64,000 bases of DNA from Spinellus fusiger (Eukaryota > Mucoromycota > Mucoromycetes > Mucorales > Phycomycetaceae): NCBI GenBank assembly GCA_025094145.1, contig JALLLS010000036.1:124001-188000 (forward strand). The letters are read 5' to 3'. Of this stretch, positions 58,510 to 64,000 are shown in pieces (positions within the stretch are counted from its first letter, which is position 1; the number at the start of each line of letters is the position of its first letter). The translations under genes were made by a program, and so were the position numbers. A model generated the notes under the pieces. The model saw nothing but the letters and a program-made list of their open reading frames with translations, did not search any database and was not told the DNA's origin.

Positions 58510-59097
58510 TCATTCTTTGACTTCCTTGGGCTGCTTGGGCTGCTTGGGCTGTCTAGGCTGTCTAGGCTGCTTGGGCTGTTGTTTGGGCTGTTGCTGTTGG
58601 TGTTGCTGCTTAATCTTTTGCTGTTGCTTCTGTTCTTTCAATTTTTGCTTTGCTTTTTCTTCCTGACGAGCTAACTTTTGCTTTGCCTTTTCAGCTTCAG
58701 CCTACACACCTACAGTTAGGAAAATCTTCTTTGGCTGTAGAAAACATCTCCCAGAATCTCTTGTTTACCTCTTGTTTAGCTCTTTCAATTTCATTCAAAA
58801 GTTCTTCCTTAAAGGGCCAGGAGTTGGGAATCCCGGGATCTTTCTTTGGCTCTGTCGATAAAAGAAAGATAAATACATATTCATCATCACATTAGCAAGG
58901 TTATTTACTGTTGGATTTGGGATTCTTCTTTGCGATTTTTTTTTCTTTTCTGTGATGTTCCTTCACTCGCTTGATGATCTTGTAGCGATGAGAAGCCTTG
59001 ATACGCTTACTTTGTGGTTCTAGAGACAAAGAGAGTGAGATACTGTGTCTAGAGCAGAGATCTTGGACTCCATCCACAACTTACTTTTGGCTACCAT
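58510..59097 (-). CDS. Stand-alone GNL3/Grn1 N-terminal domain protein
   Basis: Four exons: a 13-nt first exon from the ATG at 59097, then two middle exons and a long last exon, ending at the TGA at 58510-58512. They encode about 132 residues. The sequence [20 protein letters not shown], then [20 protein letters not shown] and [20 protein letters not shown], is the N-terminal basic domain of nucleostemin/GNL3L/Grn1 GTPases of ribosome biogenesis. It predicts nucleolar location and RNA binding. The circularly permuted GTPase domain that normally follows is absent. Instead there is a Lys/Gln coiled stretch and a (PKQ/PRQ)n tail. Introns are spliced cleanly, so this is not an obvious truncated pseudogene. 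It may be a partial duplicate of a full GTPase gene elsewhere. Confidence 0.82.
58533..58620. repeat. Repeats encoding the (KQP/RQP)n tail
   Basis: Tandem GGGCTGCTT and AGGCTGTCT units on the plus strand, giving Lys-Gln-Pro and Arg-Gln-Pro repeats in the GNL3-like protein. Confidence 0.8.
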
Positions 59098-59876
59098 AAT
59101 AACTGTAGCTTCTAAGCAAGGAAAAAAGCACCTGCAGAAAAAAACAAGCAGGTGTAGGAATTAAGAGCCAAGCCACTGTAGCTTGACCGCGCCACCTTTT
59201 CAATACAAGTGAATTATGTGTGGACTCCTCTTTAATAAAGTGTAGATCCATGACTCGTTCAATGGAGAGAAATGATATGTTCTATTGCACCATCAAGTGT
59301 ATAAATATATATTCTCAGTATATGAAATACTATCTCCATCTCCTGCTCTAGTCAATAACAGACAGTGTGTCTTGGGATTGAATATTAGACACATTGGATT
59401 TAGTTGAGAAGTAAAAACTGTTTCAATAACAAATACTTTCTCATTTAGAATAAAAAGCTATAAAGAATAAGAACTATAGCAACAACCAGTAATGGTGAAC
59501 ATTAGCTTATTCATATAGAATAATGCATTAGTTATATGATCATACTAGTAGAAAGATCAACTGTAATTGAATAGATACTGCTAGAAATCCCTGAGCAAAG
59601 GGTCTACTCTGTAATATAAAGAGCACAGTTCTCAAAAATGCAAAGGGCGTGTTTGCTCTCACTATAACATATTCTACATTTTCATTTTGAATTGAATCAT
59701 CATAGCATATTCTTCTGAAAATAGATGAATAGACTTCCCCATTCCCAAGAATAGGATACTATAAGAAAGTGCCAACAATTCTAACAGAACATTAGGAGGT
59801 AGATACTATTAGTATAGAGAGCACTATTCAACCATTTGTATTTCAAAGGTTTATTATACCAAACTACAGACTTTAA
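59098..59876. other. Intergenic, nothing recognised
   Basis: AT-rich sequence between two minus-strand genes. It probably holds the promoter of the GNL3-like gene and the 3' flank of FET3. Confidence 0.65.
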
Positions 59877-62126
59877 TTATATTTTTACATTTGCTATTGC
59901 CCTTAATTCTTTCTCAGGATTCGAAACAGAATACAGAATAATTGATACTATGCCAATAACAGCAGAAAGAATGCATGAAGTTAAGGCAATCTTGCCTGTA
60001 TAATCAACTCCATTAGACTTGGAAAAGATATCTACAGGATTCCCATCAAGATAGGAGTTCCGCTTTCCATTAGAATCACCACTAGCACGATGACCACCTT
60101 CCATACAAAGATCACCCATGTTAGTAGGTAGAACCATACGTTGACGCGCCACAGTAGGTGCCTCAATAAAAGTAGCTGCTAAACCCGACTCCATATGCCA
60201 TTCAATATGACAATGAAAGAGCCACACACCAGGATTATCAGCACGGAAACGAAGAATGGTATAGCCACCTGCAGGAACAATTACAGTATCACGAATTGTG
60301 GGGTTGATGTTTTTCCATTGGACTTGTGAGCGGTTGCCACTGAACACACCTTTACCACGAGCCACAATTTGAAAGTTATGGCCATGTAGGTGGACTAGTA
60401 ACAGCCTATGTCAATACATGTAGGGTGATTTATATTATTTAACAACTTACACGGATGAGCACCAGTATCAAGATTATTTAAAACAAGCTCCACCATATGA
60501 AGATGTTCCAAAAAAATGGGTTGTGTATATGGACCATAAGATGTAGGATGCTTAAAGTGTTTCACAAGAGACATCAGTGTACTCAGACTAGGCACCTTGG
60601 GTGGAAGATAAGAGATGCCATTGAACATACCACGGTTGATACCATCCTTCATCACTTCAAATTTAAACGTCAAATTCACTTGTTGATCTGGCTCCACAGC
60701 ATCCGTCTTATGAAGAGGAGGAAGATCAATGTCATCAAAGTCACTGTTCATGCCAACATCTTCACTAGGAGCAAAGTAGTGATGAGTGGCATCATAGAGA
60801 ATATTAGCAGTAAGATCTGTAAAGAAAAGAAGAAAAAATGAAAATGAATCGGAGTAAGTACAGTCTATCTCATTCATAGCTCATGTTCCTTACTAGTATT
60901 CAAAGAGGGAGGAAGAGTATCAAACATATCAGTGTTCATATCCGCATGAAGAAGGTAATTGGTATCTGTTGAGTTCTTGGCAATAATAAGTACTGAGATA
61001 CGCTGAGCAGCTGTCAGGTAGAAGTTTTTGACTGTTTTCATCTGAGTATCTACCTAATGCCCTAGATCAATGATCAATAGTATAAAGATATTGAACTTAC
61101 ACCATCCACTTCAATGATGTCTAGTGTATGTCCATCTATGCTAATGAAAAAACTAGAAAAGGCCGACATATTGAGGAAACGAAGACGGTATCTTTTGCCA
61201 GGTAGAAATGTAATGTTGGGATTGACTGTGTCCATAATAAGACCAGAGTCTGTACATCACAAGTAGAATTTAATGGGTGCTATTATCAGATAAAGTCAGT
61301 CAGGACTTACCAGGCACAGGTTCAGCACCTTTAGGGTTGTTGACATTCATAAAGATACCAAGGTTATGCTTACTACTGTTGTGGTACCAGTCTATGAAAA
61401 TAAAGTTAGCATGTTGTCTTTACTCTGGTTATAGACTATAGTCACATACCAGAAATAGGGACTACTAAATCATAGTCGTATGGGTAGGGTTCAATCGGAT
61501 GATGAAGGATCATAGGAGAGCGAAGACCATCTGTGTATTGTCCCTAAATAGTATAATATCAAGAACACCAATTTTACAATATATTTATGTGCTTGTTTTC
61601 AAGGTAACGCACCATGTAATGACTGTGGATCCAATAAGTCCCAGTTTGTGTAATATTGAACTCATATGTAAAGTTATAATTCGGTGGAATTTCACTAATA
61701 AAGAATTTTAGTTTTTTTTTTGCCAAGTCAATAGACTTTTATCAATTTACCATTGAGTAACATGAACAGCACCATCCATCCAAACAGTACCATTTTGGAA
61801 TTGTCCATGAGAATGAAGAGCAGTGGGGATATCCAGAGTGTTATGAACATGAATCACCAAGGTATCATTCAAACTGGCATGAATAGTAGGCGGACTACAA
61901 TGTATTGGATTAGGAACATATTCTTATAGCAAGTCAATGAATAAATCAATAATAAAATAGCAACTACTAACGGCCATGCTCCATTGACACCAACTACTTG
62001 ACGTGGAAAAAGACAATCAGGATTGGCATGTACATAGGTGATTTTCCATTTGTATATTATTCTTTTCGCCTGTACAATGCCTGAGTTAGCGACAAGACTC
62101 ATCAAAAGTAAAGTCCATAAATGCAT
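59877..62126 (-). CDS. FET3: Multicopper ferroxidase, Fet3 type
   Basis: About eight exons give roughly 580-620 residues. A signal peptide (MHLWTLLLMSLVANSGIVQA) starts at 62126. Copper ligands lie in HSHGQFQNGTVWMDG, in a His pair near IHSHYM, in DTGAHPFHLHGHNFQIVARG (after splicing at an acceptor near 60397) and in GVWLFHCHIEWHMESG, including the type 1 site. GAEPVP matches the Fet3 segment GAEPIP, which I recall as holding the Fe(II)-site Glu185, and MFDTLP matches the segment around Asp283. These favour a ferroxidase over a laccase. A C-terminal membrane segment (IALTSCILSAVIGIVSIILY) and short cytosolic tail fit a plasma-membrane type I protein. It oxidises Fe(II) for uptake by the Ftr1 partner, whose gene lies divergently 1.1 kb away. 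Confidence 0.93.
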
Positions 62127-63208
62127 GTTTAATTATGCTAAAGAGGCGAAAAGAAGAAAAGAAAAATTTGGTATCAGCCTTGCCTTTAAATATCTGGGTA
62201 TTTTCTATCGATCAAATATAGACAGTCTTATGTTATTAAAATAGAGCAAACAAACACCTTATAATTAACACTTGGATATCTTTGAAGCCTCTTACATAAG
62301 AGAATAAAAGACACCTTGACATTATATCATATACATCTATAGAAAGATAATAGTTATAAAAATACTAGAATATTAATAGGTAATAACTAGTGACAATTGG
62401 CATTGTAATCTAACCAAGCAAAGTGTTGTGGTGGATGATTGATTTACTGACATCTTTACATGTTGCTGAGCATTTGAGAATCATTTATGCTAGATAACAG
62501 CATTAGAATAACATATAAAATGACTAGTAATTCAGCATAAAAAAGAGTGAGTTGTCTTCAAGCATTGCCAAATATATTCAACGGTCTACAGAAGCAAACA
62601 TCTTGTTTAAGGAGGTTGTATAAATATTTCAAGTATCATACTATCCACTTATCTATACTCTTTGTCTTACTCGTTTTCCAAGTCTCCTCTCTAATATCTT
62701 CTTTGTGTTCATATCTACCTGTTCTTGTATCAATAACTGCTCGAACTTTTACCTCGTTGGAAGTTCCCTGTTCGATCACAATGGTGAGTACTATACGATA
62801 TAATGAACAGTGTATACCACCTTATTAAATTTTTGCATTGGAGATATCCACAGAGAACATGTGGATAAAAACAAGTGTCTTCTAGTCATAAATACATCAA
62901 AGAAAAACGAGCTCTGTCTTGTAACGAGATCAGATAAATATTATATCTTCTACATAGAAGAAAACACCCTCTAGACCGCAGCAAGTTCAGTTACTTAGTA
63001 TAAAAAAAGGAGGTTACAACAAGATAAAATGAATCGGGAGACATGATTCATTAATATTTGCTTTAGGACTCCCTTGTTGGTTTGTCTTTGCCCTTTAAAT
63101 TTTAGAGTACTCTGATCCTTGGAATCTATTTTTGCCTTGATCTATTCTCTTTCTCTTTCTTATACAAAACAAAAACACCTCGGGTAGAAGAAACGTCCCT
63201 TTTGCAGA
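62127..63208. promoter_or_regulatory. Divergent FET3-FTR1 promoter region
   Basis: 1082 bp between the two start codons, with no gene. It contains a perfect ATCAGATAA at 62929-62937 and further AGATAA cores at 62345-62350, 63022-63027 and, on the minus strand, 62649-62654. The open frame at 62547-62828 has no family resemblance. Confidence 0.75.
62929..62937 (+). promoter_or_regulatory. ATCWGATAA iron-GATA factor site
   Basis: ATCAGATAA matches the consensus ATCWGATAA of fungal iron-responsive GATA repressors (SreA/Sre1/Fep1 family). It lies 272 bp upstream of the FTR1 ATG and 803 bp upstream of the FET3 ATG. Repression of both genes under iron sufficiency is the expected role. Confidence 0.65.
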
Positions 63209-64000
63209 ATGTCCCAGGATCTTTTCAACCTTCAAATATTCTTTATTGTCTTCCGAAGGACAACAGAAGCTGCTATTATCATCTCTATTCTTTTATCGTT
63301 TTTAAAAAGGGTGTTTGAACCTCGATCCGAGACATTAAAGAAAATTCGCAAATATGTTTGGCTTGGAAGTGCTGCAAGTTTGTTGATCTGTCTCTGCATA
63401 GGCTCTGCTTTTATTGCTGTTTGGTATACCGTCCAGAAGAATCTTTGGAGATCTTTGGAAGAGATATGGGAGGGTGTCTTCTCTCTAATAGCTTGTATTT
63501 TAATCACTGTGATGGGATTAGCAATACTGAAAATTGAACACATGCAAGACAGTTGGGATATCAAATTAGCACAGGCTATGGAAACAAGGAAAAAGAATGG
63601 GAGCTTCAAGGCTTGTTTTCAGTTATACTATTTTGCTCTACTGCCATTTATAACCATGATAAGAACAGGACTTGAAATTATTATCTATATTGGTGGTGTA
63701 AGTTCTAGATGCTGAAAAGAAAAAGACAATTTATTTTGTTACTGATGAATATCTTATGGATTAGTTAGCTCTTGATGTACAAGCAAAATCGGTTCCAATA
63801 GCTGTTATCACAGGGTTATTTTGTGGGCTTCTTGTTGGTGTTCTCATCTACTATGGTGGATATTTTTTGAAGCCTCGATGGTTCTTCACTGTTTCTACCA
63901 TTGCTCTCTGTTTAATTGCTGCTGGTCTTATGTCTAAATCTGTTGGTTTGTTTGAAGACTATGTCTGGAATCATACTGCTGGCGGTAAAGAGGGCAATCA
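63209..64000 (+). CDS. FTR1-like: Ftr1-like iron permease with altered RExxE motifs (3' end outside the window)
   Basis: Exon 1 is 63209-63697; exon 2 starts at 63765 and runs off the window. The hydrophobic layout is that of Ftr1: FFIVFRRTTEAAIIISILLS, then WLGSAASLLICLCIGSAFIA, LIACILITVMGLAILKIEHM, FALLPFITMIRTGLEIIIYI, and after the intron SVPIAVITGLFCGLLVGVLI and a further pair of segments. Ftr1 imports Fe(III) made by Fet3. In typical Ftr1 the first and fourth segments carry RExxE iron-binding motifs; here they read RRTTE (residues 16-20) and RTGLE (152-156). The first Glu is replaced in both, while the Arg and second Glu are kept. Each change needs more than one base change, so sequencing error is unlikely. 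It may be a divergent paralog. The intron join GGTGGT|GTAAGT ... TTAG|TTAGCT preserves IGG-LALDVQAKSVP. Confidence 0.9.

Noticed and set aside
62547..62828. 93-residue open frame between FET3 and FTR1
   Set aside because: No family resemblance; it lies inside the divergent promoter region and includes a GATA core on the minus strand.

Overview
The window reads as nuclear DNA of a filamentous fungus, most likely an early-diverging one (Mucoromycota). Genes are split by many short introns (about 45-120 bp) with GTAAGT-like donors. Intergenic DNA is very AT-rich and full of microsatellites. The gene set mixes typical fungal genes (FET3/FTR1 iron uptake, D-arabinono-1,4-lactone oxidase, TGL4/5-type lipase) with genes that yeasts lack (FANCD2, ataxin-3). 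I cannot name the genus from the sequence. No coordinates were confirmed by transcripts. Exon joins were deduced by hand from splice signals, reading frame and family resemblance.

Layout. 1-566: 3' end of a dual-specificity phosphatase. 567-4982: AT-rich intergenic DNA with a tRNA-like relic and tandem repeats. 4985-9063: DNA transposon copy 1, with a broken transposase. 12151-14923 (-): patatin-type TAG lipase. 16181-17937 (-): CRAL-TRIO/RhoGAP protein. 18565-20029: internally deleted transposon copy 2. 20868-22616 (+): D-arabinono-1,4-lactone oxidase. 23361-24090 (+): small flavodoxin-like protein. 26263-27630 (-): O-fucosyltransferase-like Golgi protein. 28846-29682 (-): bZIP factor. 32388-33302 (+) and 37288-38863 (+): two unrecognised membrane proteins. 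33744-35028 (-): cyclin L. 38964-45646 (-): FANCD2. 45806-47256 (+): serine/threonine dehydratase. 47514-48702 (-): tafazzin. 51179-51535 (+): small secreted protein. 51742-52961 (-): ataxin-3 deubiquitinase. 53079-57183: transposon copy 3, with an intact transposase. 58510-59097 (-): stand-alone GNL3/Grn1 N-terminal domain protein. 59877-62126 (-) and 63209-64000 (+): a divergent FET3 ferroxidase / FTR1 permease pair.

How things work together. FET3 and FTR1 form the classical reductive iron-uptake pair and share a 1.1-kb promoter with a perfect ATCAGATAA iron-GATA site, yet this FTR1 has lost the first Glu of both RExxE iron-transport motifs. FANCD2 and the dehydratase share a 159-bp bidirectional promoter with three ACGCGT (MCB) boxes close to the FANCD2 start, suggesting G1/S control. 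The three transposon copies share about 17-bp terminal inverted repeats flanked by TA and encode a C2H2-finger transposase resembling fungal Plavaka/CACTA-type proteins. Host introns include at least four GC-AG introns, all with the donor GCAAGT.
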